DNA of 58,222 bases from Saprospiraceae bacterium UBA7687 (GCA_002482845.1 DLGT01000109.1:1-58222), one strand, 5' to 3'. Positions 43,524-53,390 are shown, counted from the first letter of the stretch. The notes: generated by a model not told the origin, from the letters alone. Numbers and translations: made by a program.

Positions 43524-44267
43524 ATGCAATATAGTGCCGTAATTATAGCAAAAAATGAAGCAGTCACCATAAGTAAAACTATCACAGCTTTATGGCAAGT
43601 TACCCAAGATGTGATCGTGGTACTAGATGATAGGTCAGACGACAATACAGAGAATATTGCACTCCAACTAGGGGCTTCAGTATATAAGAAATCATGGGAA
43701 GGATATTCTGCCAATAAAAATTTTGGGGTAGACAAAGCGAAAAATGATTGGATACTATGTCTGGATGCTGATGAAGTTTTGAATGAAGAGTTGATTGAAA
43801 ACTTAAAAAACTTAAAACCCAACTCAGATAATATCTTCGAAATGAATATTCAGACATATTTTGGAGAATACCCTGTCAAATATTGTGGGTGGTTTCCAGA
43901 TTGGAATATTAGATTATTTAATAAAAAAGTGACTAGGTGGAATGATAGCTATGTTCATGAAAAACTTGTATCGTCTACTCAATTAAAACATGTGAGAATA
44001 CCTGGTTTAATAAGACATTATAGCTTTAACAGTGAGGCACATATGGTCGAAAAGTTTGATTATTATGCAAGACTACGGGCTCAGGAATGGATTAAGTCAG
44101 GTAAAAAACCACCACTTTTAAAGATAATATTTGGACCATATTTTAGATTTTTTAGGACCTATATTCTTAAGTTGGGCATACTAGATGGTAAGGCTGGATT
44201 CACCATATCAAAGAATGAGTTTATCCTAAAAGCCAAAGAAATCAAATATTATAAATCACTTAGGTAA
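43524..44267 (+). CDS. GT2 family glycosyltransferase (WaaE/KdtX-like)
   Basis: A 247-residue inverting glycosyltransferase with the GT-A nucleotide-binding start YSAVIIAKNEAVTISKTITA, and the DxD-type segment CLDADEVLNEEL. It matches the compact LPS-core glucosyltransferase type (WaaE/KdtX) seen in Bacteroidota, with YCGWFPDWNIRLFNKK and HEKLVSS as familiar segments. The substrate is not decided by sequence. It starts 8 bases after cysQ, and its stop is two bases before the convergent antiporter stop. Confidence 0.9.
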   Translation: MQYSAVIIAKNEAVTISKTITALWQVTQDVIVVLDDRSDDNTENIALQLGASVYKKSWEGYSANKNFGVDKAKNDWILCLDADEVLNEELIENLKNLKPNSDNIFEMNIQTYFGEYPVKYCGWFPDWNIRLFNKKVTRWNDSYVHEKLVSSTQLKHVRIPGLIRHYSFNSEAHMVEKFDYYARLRAQEWIKSGKKPPLLKIIFGPYFRFFRTYILKLGILDGKAGFTISKNEFILKAKEIKYYKSLR

Positions 44268-44268
44268 T

Positions 44269-46431
44269 CTACTTTTTGGATTCAGATTCATCATTTTTGC
44301 CTAAACGGAAGATGGTTTCAATACCTTTTCCGATCGTCTCGATACCTTTAGAAATTGGGCCACGATTGATGTTTTCATAATTTTCAGAATGATGAGACGA
44401 ATCATGCTGCTTTGGATAGATAATAAACTTAATATTTTTTTCAAAATACTTTTCAAGTTTTGAAGGAATATTATCCATCACACTCGCATAAGAAACCGAA
44501 CCTTTTCTAGATGTAGCGAGCATGAGCAAATCATTATCTCCTATCTCGCGTGAAATAATGAGTATGTCATCCCAATCTTCAAACGATCTGAAAGTCACAG
44601 AGACATTTTGAGACATCCTTTTTATAGCAACATTGAGAGCTTCATTGGTCTTGGAGTCTCCATATTGTATGACTGGAAGACTGAGTTCTTGAGCAAGTTT
44701 ACAACACTTCATTAACCATGCATTAAAACCATTTTCCAATTCTGACAATGGTGGTGTCAATAAAACAATTCTTTTTACAGACACAAAAGGTCTTTTAATA
44801 TAACTGATAAAAATAGTTTTGTCAGTATTGTTGATGATGTTTTCAAGCTTTTCACCCATGATCTTATCTAAAAGCCCTGTTTTCTCCGGCCATGCTGTAA
44901 TGATGATATCTGACATGATCTCCCTTGATGTTCTCGAGATTCCACTTGATTCATTATGGTCTATAGTAGCAATAATATTTACTTTTGTCTCTGTTGCTGA
45001 ACCTACTTTGACATACTCTTCTAGACGCATTTTGGCTTTTAGCATATTAAGTTCTGCTTCGTGGTCATTGGGCACAACACTTAGGATAGAGACTGGATTT
45101 GGTGATTTTTTGTCTTTTATCAGTAGTGCGAATTCCAGCATTTTATCAGTCGATTCGCGGTCAATTGGGATCAGTATATGTTCATTGGTCAGATTTAATG
45201 GAGTATGGCTAAAACTTCCTTCATTTTCACCACTTATGATGATCTCTTTTGATGCTTTTTCTGTGGCAAATGAAGCCACTACGCAGGTGATGAGTATAAG
45301 AATGATGGTGCCATTTAGAATGTTTTCATCTAGGATATCAGCTTTATACCCTACCAAAATAATTGCCAATGTTGCTGCTGCATGAGAACTACTAAGACCG
45401 AATATCAATTGACGTTGGGATTTGCTATAGTTAAAAATAACTTGGGTAAGCCAAGCTGCTAGCCATTTGCCCAAAAGTGCAACAATAGTAAGTGATGCCG
45501 CAACGATTAATGCCTGATTGCCACTCATGATTACACTCAAGTCCACAATCATTCCTACTGAGATTAAAAAGAATGGTATGAATAATGCATTTCCCATAAA
45601 CTCAATCCTATTCATCAATGCTGACGAATGGGGTATCAATTTATTCAAAGCAAGACCAGCTACAAAGGCACCAATTATGGGCTCTACGCCAGCCACTTCA
45701 GCTAGGAACGCTGCAAAAAAGACCACAGAAAGTACAAAAATATAATGGGCATGTTTTTCACTTTCAAGCTTTCTGAAGAACCACTTGGCTATCTTAGGGA
45801 TGATAAAGAACATAATGCCAGAAAAAATAGCTAATGATATCGTCAGCTTGTACCAAAACTCTGCATTGAGATTACCTTGTGCATTTCTCATGATGACAGC
45901 AAGTATAATGAGCACAGCTGTATCCGTCAGTATCGTGCCACCAACTGTGATGGCTACGGCTTGGTTTTTTGCAATCCCAAATCTACTTACGATAGGGTAC
46001 GCTACAAGTGTGTGTGTAGCAAACATGCTCGCTGTGAGCAAACTCGCATTAAAGTCATAGCTCAACAGGTAATAACAAACTGGAAATCCAATTACAATAG
46101 GGATGATAAATGTAAAAAACCCGAATAGAAGACTCTTGTTTCTGTAGGTTTTAAATTCGTTCATATCAAGTTCTAGACCTGCAATAAACATGATATAGAG
46201 GAGGCCAATAGTGGAAAAAAGCTCCACTGCAGAATTTTTTTCTAAGATATTAAGACCATGTGGTCCAATGATGACACCTGATATAATCAATCCTATGATG
46301 CCAGGTATGTTTAACCTTTTTAATAGGATAGGTGAGAGTAAGATAATAAAAAGAATCAGCGAGAAAATTAATACAGGATTTGAAAGAGGGAGTTCAAATT
46401 CATGTATCAGATGATCAAAAAAATCATTCAT
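44269..46431 (-). CDS. cation:proton antiporter (CPA2) with C-terminal USP-like part
   Basis: A 720-residue membrane protein. Residues about 1-400 form 12-13 transmembrane helices of the Na+/H+ exchanger type (LKRLNIPGIIGLIISGVIIG, FIAGLELD, GAFVAGLALNKLIP). Residues about 415-690 form two universal-stress-like segments (HILIPIDRESTDKMLEFALL, then RIVLLTPPLSELENGF). The tail is Ser/Lys/Glu-rich. CPA2 antiporters exchange Na+ or K+ for protons, and such USP tails are thought to regulate activity. A TACCTTTG box lies 119 bases upstream. The adjacent rhomboid gene is separate. Confidence 0.93.
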   Translation of the reverse strand: MNDFFDHLIHEFELPLSNPVLIFSLILFIILLSPILLKRLNIPGIIGLIISGVIIGPHGLNILEKNSAVELFSTIGLLYIMFIAGLELDMNEFKTYRNKSLLFGFFTFIIPIVIGFPVCYYLLSYDFNASLLTASMFATHTLVAYPIVSRFGIAKNQAVAITVGGTILTDTAVLIILAVIMRNAQGNLNAEFWYKLTISLAIFSGIMFFIIPKIAKWFFRKLESEKHAHYIFVLSVVFFAAFLAEVAGVEPIIGAFVAGLALNKLIPHSSALMNRIEFMGNALFIPFFLISVGMIVDLSVIMSGNQALIVAASLTIVALLGKWLAAWLTQVIFNYSKSQRQLIFGLSSSHAAATLAIILVGYKADILDENILNGTIILILITCVVASFATEKASKEIIISGENEGSFSHTPLNLTNEHILIPIDRESTDKMLEFALLIKDKKSPNPVSILSVVPNDHEAELNMLKAKMRLEEYVKVGSATETKVNIIATIDHNESSGISRTSREIMSDIIITAWPEKTGLLDKIMGEKLENIINNTDKTIFISYIKRPFVSVKRIVLLTPPLSELENGFNAWLMKCCKLAQELSLPVIQYGDSKTNEALNVAIKRMSQNVSVTFRSFEDWDDILIISREIGDNDLLMLATSRKGSVSYASVMDNIPSKLEKYFEKNIKFIIYPKQHDSSHHSENYENINRGPISKGIETIGKGIETIFRLGKNDESESKK

Positions 46432-46549
46432 CGCTTGGTTGTTTTTGCTTTATTGGTCCTATCAAAATGTCCTTAACTTAACAATATCTACAGCGGGCAA
46501 ATTGTCCAAGCGGCCATACATTTGAATTACTGGATTCACGATATTTGCT

Positions 46550-46557
46550 CAAAGGTA
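46550..46557 (-). promoter_or_regulatory. -7 box of the antiporter gene
   Basis: Reading leftward, TACCTTTG (46557 to 46550), an exact TAnnTTTG match. No TTG at the right distance. The leader would be about 112 bases. Confidence 0.45.
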
Positions 46558-46631
46558 ATCAACGGATTTGTACTAGCTTTTGTTTTGTAACAAAATTAAT
46601 TTACAAAGCTGAAAATCCTTATTTTATTTCG

Positions 46632-47372
46632 TTAAAGATAGTTGTTTTCTTCTCTTCTGATTCTCTCAGCTTCTATGCGGAGTCGTTCAGCTTCAAGATA
46701 TTCTAAATATCGTTGTCTCTTAGTTTTTTCGAAAACATCACCTGGAAGAAAATATTGTCTAGGACCATCATCGTATTGCCATGGTGACTGATGATATTCT
46801 TTTTCATCATCTTCTACTACATTCTTAAAAATAAAAGCAGTAAATAAACCTATGAGACCACCGAACATATGGCTTTCCCATGATATCCTTTCTTCTACGT
46901 TGGGAAAGATATTGGTAAATAGGCCTGAATATAGGGTCACGATAATAAGACCTAGAATTACAGATTTTATATTTTTCTTAAAAACACCTGTCCAAAAAAC
47001 AAATGAAACCAAGCCATATACCATGCCACTAGCTCCAATGTGATAAGACTCTCTAGCAAACAACCATACCAATAATCCTGTACCTACCATTATTGTGAAA
47101 TACGCAGATACGGCTACTTTCCTATAAAAAAGGGTCATAATGGAAGTCAGTACTAATATGGGCATCGTATTTGAGTACAAGTGATCCCAGTTAGAGTGTA
47201 TAAAAGGTGATGTAAAGATACCTGCCAAACCTGCAAAATCTCGCGGATAAATGCCTAGGTTCTTTAAATGTAGATCAAATAAGTAATCTACAGCCTTGAT
47301 AAACCACAATATAGCTATTAATGCCAGTGGAAGTTTAATTTTATCAAGGAAAATGGCAATATCTTTGCTCAT
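46632..47372 (-). CDS. rhomboid family intramembrane serine protease
   Basis: A 246-residue rhomboid, six membrane helices. The Ser-His dyad is visible: Ser115 in GASG (HIGASGMVYG) and His168 in SHMFGG. The oxyanion-hole pair HLYSN (His64, Asn68) is present. Rhomboids cut transmembrane substrates in the lipid bilayer. A charged cytoplasmic tail (about 190-246) is rich in Arg and Glu (RQRYLEYLEAERLRIEAERI), which may bind a partner. It lies 14 bases after the 243-residue protein, probably in one unit. Its substrate is not in evidence. Confidence 0.93.
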   Translation of the reverse strand: MSKDIAIFLDKIKLPLALIAILWFIKAVDYLFDLHLKNLGIYPRDFAGLAGIFTSPFIHSNWDHLYSNTMPILVLTSIMTLFYRKVAVSAYFTIMVGTGLLVWLFARESYHIGASGMVYGLVSFVFWTGVFKKNIKSVILGLIIVTLYSGLFTNIFPNVEERISWESHMFGGLIGLFTAFIFKNVVEDDEKEYHQSPWQYDDGPRQYFLPGDVFEKTKRQRYLEYLEAERLRIEAERIRREENNYL

Positions 47373-47386
47373 ACGGATTTACATTT

Positions 47387-48118
47387 TCAAACAAATTTTC
47401 TTTTGACTAATTTGATGAAGGTCGCTGCTTTTTTAATTTTTTGCTCTGCTACCCAATCATATTTATATATTACGTTATTGACGAGATATTGTTTGGCTTC
47501 ATCAAAACTTTGACATTTATTTAACCCTTCTAGCGTCTCGCTAAAGTGTGCTTGATTGTTTCCGAATAGTTCTTGTTGTGTAAAAATACGCTCATTAATA
47601 CCCATAGATTTAGTAAGGTCTTTGACCGGAGATTGTGCCAGTTTATCAGATAGGTCTGAGATCTTCTCATCTACAAATAACTCTGAGAGGGCATCCGCAC
47701 TAGCCGCACTCGGGACAAAAGATGGCTTTTGTACTTCTACTTGTTTGATTGGCTCCACTTTGATCACTTCTTCTATGACTTGCACTGGTTCGGGTTGTGG
47801 GATGGCTACTACTTTCTCTTCCACCACGACGGTCTGTGCGATGGGTTGAACTACAATCGGTTCAGCTATTGGAGTTGCTGTGGGTGCTTCTGGTTGTCTG
47901 ATAGGTTCAGCGTATACAGGTTCCACTTTTCGTTCGACAACTACAGGAGCTTGCCTGACATCTAATGGATGTTTTTCGTCGAGTACAATATCGTATAGTT
48001 CACGTATATAGCTTAAGATAAGCTCGCGTTCTAGTGGCGAAAATTGACCATCTGAAATGGCATTTTCTGTAAGAGCACTTATTTTGTGTAATTTCTTATT
48101 AAATACCTGAATATCCAT
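47387..48118 (-). CDS. conserved Bacteroidota protein with P/V/E/Q-rich centre
   Basis: A 243-residue protein with no signal peptide. Residues 1-50 are helical (NKKLHKISALTENAI). Residues about 55-130 are low complexity rich in Pro, Val, Glu and Gln. The conserved C-terminal part (about 160-243) shows DLTKSMGINERIFTQQELFG and LVNNVIYKYDWVAEQKIKKA, a pattern seen in uncharacterised Bacteroidota proteins. It sits before the rhomboid gene (14 bases) and has a TAACTTTG box 55 bases upstream. A cytoplasmic scaffolding role would fit the layout, but nothing proves it. Confidence 0.85.
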   Translation of the reverse strand: MDIQVFNKKLHKISALTENAISDGQFSPLERELILSYIRELYDIVLDEKHPLDVRQAPVVVERKVEPVYAEPIRQPEAPTATPIAEPIVVQPIAQTVVVEEKVVAIPQPEPVQVIEEVIKVEPIKQVEVQKPSFVPSAASADALSELFVDEKISDLSDKLAQSPVKDLTKSMGINERIFTQQELFGNNQAHFSETLEGLNKCQSFDEAKQYLVNNVIYKYDWVAEQKIKKAATFIKLVKRKFV

Positions 48119-48172
48119 TATTAAAAATATTTATTATATTATGATTATTTATAATGTGTACAATTTTTATAC

Positions 48173-48180
48173 CAAAGTTA
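48173..48180 (-). promoter_or_regulatory. -7 box of the 47387-46632 pair
   Basis: Reading leftward, TAACTTTG (48180 to 48173). It lies about 55 bases before the ATG. No spaced TTG. Confidence 0.45.
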
Positions 48181-48298
48181 TGAGTGTCAGTAAAATCGGA
48201 CATTTTTACAGATATAAACGCAAAAAAACAATAAGTCATGTCTATTTATTATAAAATCTATTCATTTTCTGCTTTCTTTGTGCAAAATTTGAGCAAAT

Positions 48299-48889
48299 AT
48301 GTTTTTAGAGCCTGGTTTTAAAAGTCAACGTAGTGGTTGGATAGAAGTAATCTGTGGTTCTATGTTTTCAGGAAAGACGGAAGAACTGATAAGACGACTC
48401 AAACGGGCTAGAATCGCCAATCAAAAAGTTCAAATTTTTAAGCCTTCTAAAGATACCCGATACGATGTGACTAATGTTGTGTCGCACGATGAGAATATGA
48501 TAGACTCCATTCCTATTCAGAGTAGCATCGAGATTTTTGACCATGTGAGAGACATCAATGTCATCGGAGTAGATGAAGCCCAATTTTTTGATGATAAATT
48601 ACCTGATGTGTGTCAAAGGCTAGCCATAAAAGGTGCTAGAGTGATTATCGCTGGATTAGATATGGATTTCAAAGGCAGACCATTCGGACCTATGCCAAAT
48701 TTACTTGCAGTGGCAGAATACATTACAAAAGTACATGCCATATGTCCACACTGCGGTAACTTGGCTACACACTCGTATAGATTGAGTACAGAACAAGACA
48801 CCGTCTTACTTGGCGAAAAAGATAAATATGAACCAAGATGCAGGGTCTGTTATGGTATGGGCAATATCTTGGATCTGAAGCTGATATGA
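48299..48889 (+). CDS. tdk: thymidine kinase
   Basis: Tdk phosphorylates thymidine in the salvage of dTMP. The 196 residues are the type II tetrameric form. Walker A is GSMFSGKT at 20-27, the catalytic Glu93 lies in DEAQFF, and the lasso zinc site uses C149, C152, C181 and C184 (CPHCG and CRVCY). The start ATG fits the family, although the first ten residues are additional. It is divergent from the 47387 gene. A weak ATGAAA/TTTCAT hairpin follows the stop. Confidence 0.96.
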   Translation: MFLEPGFKSQRSGWIEVICGSMFSGKTEELIRRLKRARIANQKVQIFKPSKDTRYDVTNVVSHDENMIDSIPIQSSIEIFDHVRDINVIGVDEAQFFDDKLPDVCQRLAIKGARVIIAGLDMDFKGRPFGPMPNLLAVAEYITKVHAICPHCGNLATHSYRLSTEQDTVLLGEKDKYEPRCRVCYGMGNILDLKLI

Positions 48890-48942
48890 TTATTTTGATT
48901 AGAGATGAAATTTTTTGTTTCATTTTGGAGTTATAGGACTGT

Positions 48943-49779
48943 ATGAAATATTATAATGGCGTATATATCATAATTTTGGCTTGTGTCTTGTATTTTTGTA
49001 CAGGAGCGGATGAAGCTATTTCTGATATTCCTAACAATGACTGTAAGATAGAGAATACTGCATTTGTGTCTGGAGAAAAAATAGTTTACAAGGCATATTA
49101 CAATTGGCAATTTGTCTGGATTCCGGCCGGAGAGGCAGTTTTTCATCTAGTGGAAAAAAATGATAGTTATGAGGTGACCGTTTATGGAAAGACGTACAAA
49201 AGTTATGATCCTTTCTTCAGAGTACGAGATTATTTTCATAGTGTGATCGATAAAAAAACATTGTATCCAAAGTCATTTGTACGCATAGTGGAAGAGGGTA
49301 ATTACAGAAAGTTTGATAGTCTCTCATTCAATCAAAATAGTAGATTTGCCATCAGTTTTAATGGTAGGACACGTGAAACAGCCAAGAGAAAATATATTAC
49401 AGTGCCGGCATGTACTCATGACCTTCTTTCGGTCTTATATTCCATGAGAAATATTAATGTAAATGCCTACAAAGAAGGCGAACATATTCCCACCAAAATA
49501 TTATTTGATGAGAATATCTATCCTATAAAAGTACGTTATGAAGGCAAACAAAAGAATTTTGAAATCAAAGATCTAGGCACTTTTAATACTATCAAGGTTA
49601 TACCTGACCTGGTAACGGGCAATGTATTTAAAGATGGTAATAAAATGCAAGTTTGGGTGACAGACGATGGGAATAAGTTGCCACTACTGATCGAGTCGCC
49701 ACTCTCAGTAGGAAGTGCAAAGGCAGTGCTGAAATCCTACTCAGGGCTAAGGCATAAAGTTCAGGGTTTTGAGAAATGA
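48943..49779 (+). CDS. exported DUF3108 family protein
   Basis: A 278-residue protein with an N-terminal hydrophobic leader (YYNGVYIIILACVLYF) that may be a signal peptide or a lipobox (ILAC, Cys14). The DUF3108 pattern follows: GEKIVYKAYYNWQFVWIPAG, then YRKFDSLSFNQNSRFAI, and the beta-rich C-terminal part ending in SGLRHKVQGFEK. DUF3108 proteins are periplasmic beta-clam-like proteins of unknown function with a lipid- or glycan-handling suspicion. It is the first of three genes in one direction, but a separate promoter follows, so it is likely independent. Confidence 0.88.
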   Translation: MKYYNGVYIIILACVLYFCTGADEAISDIPNNDCKIENTAFVSGEKIVYKAYYNWQFVWIPAGEAVFHLVEKNDSYEVTVYGKTYKSYDPFFRVRDYFHSVIDKKTLYPKSFVRIVEEGNYRKFDSLSFNQNSRFAISFNGRTRETAKRKYITVPACTHDLLSVLYSMRNINVNAYKEGEHIPTKILFDENIYPIKVRYEGKQKNFEIKDLGTFNTIKVIPDLVTGNVFKDGNKMQVWVTDDGNKLPLLIESPLSVGSAKAVLKSYSGLRHKVQGFEK

Positions 49780-49859
49780 TGTATGAGCAGTTCTTTCTAT
49801 AGAATTTTCTGAATTAGATTGTTATGACTAGACAATGGTATAAAAATTCTGTTTATTTG

Positions 49860-49867
49860 TATATTTG
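49860..49867 (+). promoter_or_regulatory. -7 box of the two-lipoprotein module
   Basis: TATATTTG matches TAnnTTTG, 20 bases before the ATG at 49888, giving a very short leader of about 14 bases. No TTG at the ideal spacing. Confidence 0.5.
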
Positions 49868-49887
49868 CTTTCTTAAGTCTATTTATT

Positions 49888-50913
49888 ATGCTAGCTAAAA
49901 ACTTGATTTTTTTTGCATTTATCTTAAGTTTTATCATTGGTGCGTGCGAACCTAATAAAAATAGAGTAATCACACAAAATGCTTTTTATTATTGGCAAAC
50001 AGTTTTTGAGTTAGATTCATTAGAGCAAAATATTTTAATAAAAAGTAATGTCCAAAAATTGTATGTTAGATTCTTTGATGTGGACATTGACGAAAAAGGA
50101 TTACCAAAACCTATTTCTACAATAAAATTCAAAAAAAATGTAAATACAGAGATTGTTCCAGTTATTTATATTACAAATCGTACTTTGCAAAATCTCAAAT
50201 CAAGTGATATAAAAGTTCTTTCACTCAACATTAAGAAAAAAATCAATGAATTATGTGCTTCAATAAATCTTACACCGACTGAGATACAAATTGACTGTGA
50301 TTGGAGTCAAAGTACAGCAGCTAATTATTTTATATTATTAGAAGAATTAAAATCTATTTATACTGTTCAAACATTAAGTGCAACGATCAGATTGCATCAA
50401 ATAAAATTCCCTGAATTGACAGGAATACCACCTGTAGATAGAGGTGCTTTAATGGTCTATAATGTTGGGAAACTTACAGATTTCAACACTAAAAACTCTA
50501 TTTTTGATCCATATTTGATAGAACCGTATTTGGATAGAATTTCAGATTACCCATTAGAATTAGATATTACATTTCCTATATTCAAACAATTGGTTTTATT
50601 TAGAAATAATAGATTTGTGACAGTTTTAAGGAAAGAAAATTACTTTCAGATAGAAAAACTAAAATCATTTACAAGAATTGATGATTCCAATAATTATAGA
50701 TGCCAAAAGGATACAATAATAGCCAATATTGCTATATCAAATGGAGATATTATAAGAAACGAGGTGTCACATTCCGAACGAAAGAATAATATAGAAAAAA
50801 TGATTCTAGAATCTAGAAAAAATCAAGTGAAATTAACTTACCTTTACTTTGATTTAAGTTCCGAAAATTTTAACAATTCACATGATGAAATTCCAGCGTT
50901 TCCGAGTTATTAA
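49888..50913 (+). CDS. lipoprotein of uncharacterised family, TIM-barrel-like (DUF3142-like?)
   Basis: A 341-residue lipoprotein with lipobox IIGAC (Cys20). It contains two conserved signatures that I remember from uncharacterised Bacteroidota proteins: QIDCDWSQST (about 131-140), and IPPVDRGALMVYNVG (about 189-203). Between them LSATIRLHQIKF and later LELDITFPIF give the alternating strand-helix feel of a glycoside-hydrolase-like barrel. DUF3142 has a similar QxDxD pattern. The catalytic acids, if any, may be the Asp pair in QIDCDW. The next gene overlaps it by 32 bases, so the two are translated together. Confidence 0.85.
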   Translation: MLAKNLIFFAFILSFIIGACEPNKNRVITQNAFYYWQTVFELDSLEQNILIKSNVQKLYVRFFDVDIDEKGLPKPISTIKFKKNVNTEIVPVIYITNRTLQNLKSSDIKVLSLNIKKKINELCASINLTPTEIQIDCDWSQSTAANYFILLEELKSIYTVQTLSATIRLHQIKFPELTGIPPVDRGALMVYNVGKLTDFNTKNSIFDPYLIEPYLDRISDYPLELDITFPIFKQLVLFRNNRFVTVLRKENYFQIEKLKSFTRIDDSNNYRCQKDTIIANIAISNGDIIRNEVSHSERKNNIEKMILESRKNQVKLTYLYFDLSSENFNNSHDEIPAFPSY

Positions 50914-53275
50914 GTTTGCTTTGATAATAGGATTATTAGTATCTATAGCCTGTGCTGATTTTTTTAGTTATGAATTGTATAGTGTTTTTTATCCAGAGAC
51001 AAGTGTAAGACCCAAGGATCATGATAAGTATTTTTTTACTTATTACTACCCGTATGGAGAGGAAAGCTACAGCTATGAAGCTACATCTGACGATACATTA
51101 TTAAATACGAATGCATGGTATGAATATTTTGGAAAAAAGATTGGAAATGATCAGATAAAAGTAGAATTGCATAAAAATGAGAATTTGTCTGATGATTTTA
51201 TAAAAAAAGTTAAATCTCTAGGAAATCAAAATGCTCTAAATTACTTGTTGTCTTTGAAAGAGATAGATAATTTGATTGCAGACAAACGAGAAAGCTATTG
51301 GGACGAAAGAAAACCCATAGATACATTGAGAATAAAAAATTTTATTATCGAAATTGAAAGTAGTTTCCTAAATGAAAAGGATGATTTTTTGAAAGAAAGA
51401 TATCTATATTTACTCATAAAATATTCATCCGCTATAAAAGACTTTAAAAATGTAATTTACTTTTTTGAAAAATATAATACCAAAATAAAAAGCTATGTAT
51501 CAGAGTGGTCACAAAGTTACTTTGCAGGGGCATTTTATCATATTGGTAATCATCCAAGATCATATTATGAATTTTCAAAAGTATTTGCTCATTGTCCAAG
51601 CAGAAAGGCAGTAGCTAATCTTAGTGTCAAAACATACTCGATTCCATTTACAGATGATGTTTTAAAGCTTTGTAAATCAGATGAAGAAATCGCCAATGTA
51701 TATGCAATATATGGATTGCAGTCTTTTTCGGATATAGTATTGGCAATTGAAAAAATTATGGGAATAAATCCTAACCATGAACTGCTGCAATTACTGATAA
51801 GTAGAGCGATCAATCAGCAGGAACACTATTTTTATAATGCCAAAAACCACTATTATAGTTATTATTTTTATGATGATCAAGAAAAAGAAAGGGATGAACA
51901 AAAAATAATTGCTGATTCAAAGATTCAACTCAAAAGACTGGAAAACTTAATTACAAAAAATATAGAAAATGCTTCAACCCAAAATGTTGACTTTTATCAT
52001 TTGTCAGATGCATATTTGAAGCTGTTGGATCTAAATTTTCAAGAAGCTCAACTATCATTAGCTAAAGTTAAAAATCTGGAAAACAACATTTATATTACTA
52101 AGCAACAAAAAACTTTACAAATCATCCAAAAGTTACAGTCAGGAGTGACTTATGATGAAATTTCATTTGGACCTGTTTTGGATGATTTGTCTTTTCTGGC
52201 AAAATCGCTGAATACAGCAAGGGATGTTTCTGTCATGAAATATTTGAGTCAAATGTTGGTTCAATACTATGAAGCAAATGAGATTCCTGTTATTGAAACA
52301 AAAAAGTCATTTTGGCAAGGATGCTCAAAAAAGAAAGAAATCAAGCCATCTGCATTGTTATTGGCACGTACTTTTTATTCAAGAAGTTTGTCCAATGTAG
52401 AACACGTTTGGTATGAAAACAGAAAAATTGATGATCCCACTTTAAAAATTGATGGGTTTGATTTAGACACATTATCACTTGTTGTATTGGAAAGTGCTGT
52501 TTCATTGGTCGAAGATAAATATATCAATACATTGGACAAAAGACTTGTAGAAGTTGGTGGAATTTCTAATAATGAATTGTATTTGGCCTATAGCAGGAAA
52601 TTAATGTTGCATCATGAATTTGAAAGAGCGGCTATTGCATTTGGCAAAATTGACAAAATTTTCTTGACTAATGTATTGCATCAGCTTAATGATTCTCCCA
52701 AGCTTTGGTTAAAATCAGCCAAATCCAAAGAAATCAAAGACCCAATTTTATACATTCAAAATATGGCAAAACTAAAAAGAGACTTAAGCAAATCACCAAA
52801 TGATGCAGCAATCAATTATCAATATGCTGAAGCTCTGATCAATATTTCCTACCATGGGCAAGCATGGTTACTATCTTACAGTTACCATTCGGTAAGTGAA
52901 CCTTTTGTTTACTATTGGATGGAAGATCTACGAGAGTTCACACAACAAGAAATGTTACTTAAAGAATATTATGGGTTGGAGACAGCTTTGAATTGTTTGA
53001 ATGTGGCTCTAAAACACTGTAATGACGAAGAATTTTGTGCTCGGATTGCTTATCTAGGGGCTTTAGCGGAAGTTGGTGAAGCGTGGTGGGAATACCGTAA
53101 AAATGAACCTCGAGACAATGAAGAACAGATGAAATATGAGAAAGCAAATTCAAATCTTTTGGAGAACAAATATAGAAATTATTTCAACAAACTTAAAGCC
53201 CAATATGCTGAGACAGATTATGCAAAAATGATCATCCAAGAGTGTGATGATTTTGCTAAATATGCGAACTATTGA
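50882..53275 (+). CDS. large lipoprotein with helical repeats, partner of the 49888 gene
   Basis: A 797-residue lipoprotein (near-lipobox SIAC, Cys24; two adjacent ATGs at the start). The mature N-terminus is aromatic-rich (ADFFSYELYSVFYPET, then DKYFFTYYYPYG). Residues about 120-797 are helical repeats of TPR type, including LAYSRKLMLHHEFERAAIAF and INYQYAEALINISYHG, and the protein ends in YAETDYAKMIIQECDDFAKY. No enzyme motif is seen. It overlaps the upstream lipoprotein gene by 32 bases in another frame, so it probably forms a complex with it. The pairing recurs, as far as I remember, in Bacteroidota, but no function is known. Confidence 0.85.
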   Translation: MMKFQRFRVIKFALIIGLLVSIACADFFSYELYSVFYPETSVRPKDHDKYFFTYYYPYGEESYSYEATSDDTLLNTNAWYEYFGKKIGNDQIKVELHKNENLSDDFIKKVKSLGNQNALNYLLSLKEIDNLIADKRESYWDERKPIDTLRIKNFIIEIESSFLNEKDDFLKERYLYLLIKYSSAIKDFKNVIYFFEKYNTKIKSYVSEWSQSYFAGAFYHIGNHPRSYYEFSKVFAHCPSRKAVANLSVKTYSIPFTDDVLKLCKSDEEIANVYAIYGLQSFSDIVLAIEKIMGINPNHELLQLLISRAINQQEHYFYNAKNHYYSYYFYDDQEKERDEQKIIADSKIQLKRLENLITKNIENASTQNVDFYHLSDAYLKLLDLNFQEAQLSLAKVKNLENNIYITKQQKTLQIIQKLQSGVTYDEISFGPVLDDLSFLAKSLNTARDVSVMKYLSQMLVQYYEANEIPVIETKKSFWQGCSKKKEIKPSALLLARTFYSRSLSNVEHVWYENRKIDDPTLKIDGFDLDTLSLVVLESAVSLVEDKYINTLDKRLVEVGGISNNELYLAYSRKLMLHHEFERAAIAFGKIDKIFLTNVLHQLNDSPKLWLKSAKSKEIKDPILYIQNMAKLKRDLSKSPNDAAINYQYAEALINISYHGQAWLLSYSYHSVSEPFVYYWMEDLREFTQQEMLLKEYYGLETALNCLNVALKHCNDEEFCARIAYLGALAEVGEAWWEYRKNEPRDNEEQMKYEKANSNLLENKYRNYFNKLKAQYAETDYAKMIIQECDDFAKYANY

Positions 53276-53390
53276 AATTTAATCATATAGACTAATTTAT
53301 TTACATTTATGGTTCCACTATTCCTGATTTAGGATATGGACTCAAGTGGAAATGTATAATAACAGATTATATAAGTGATAGTCTGTATCA

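Noticed and set aside
44819..45385. 188-codon rightward frame opposite the antiporter gene
   Set aside because: Its Ser/Ile/Leu-rich text mirrors the membrane helices of the antiporter; no family pattern is seen.
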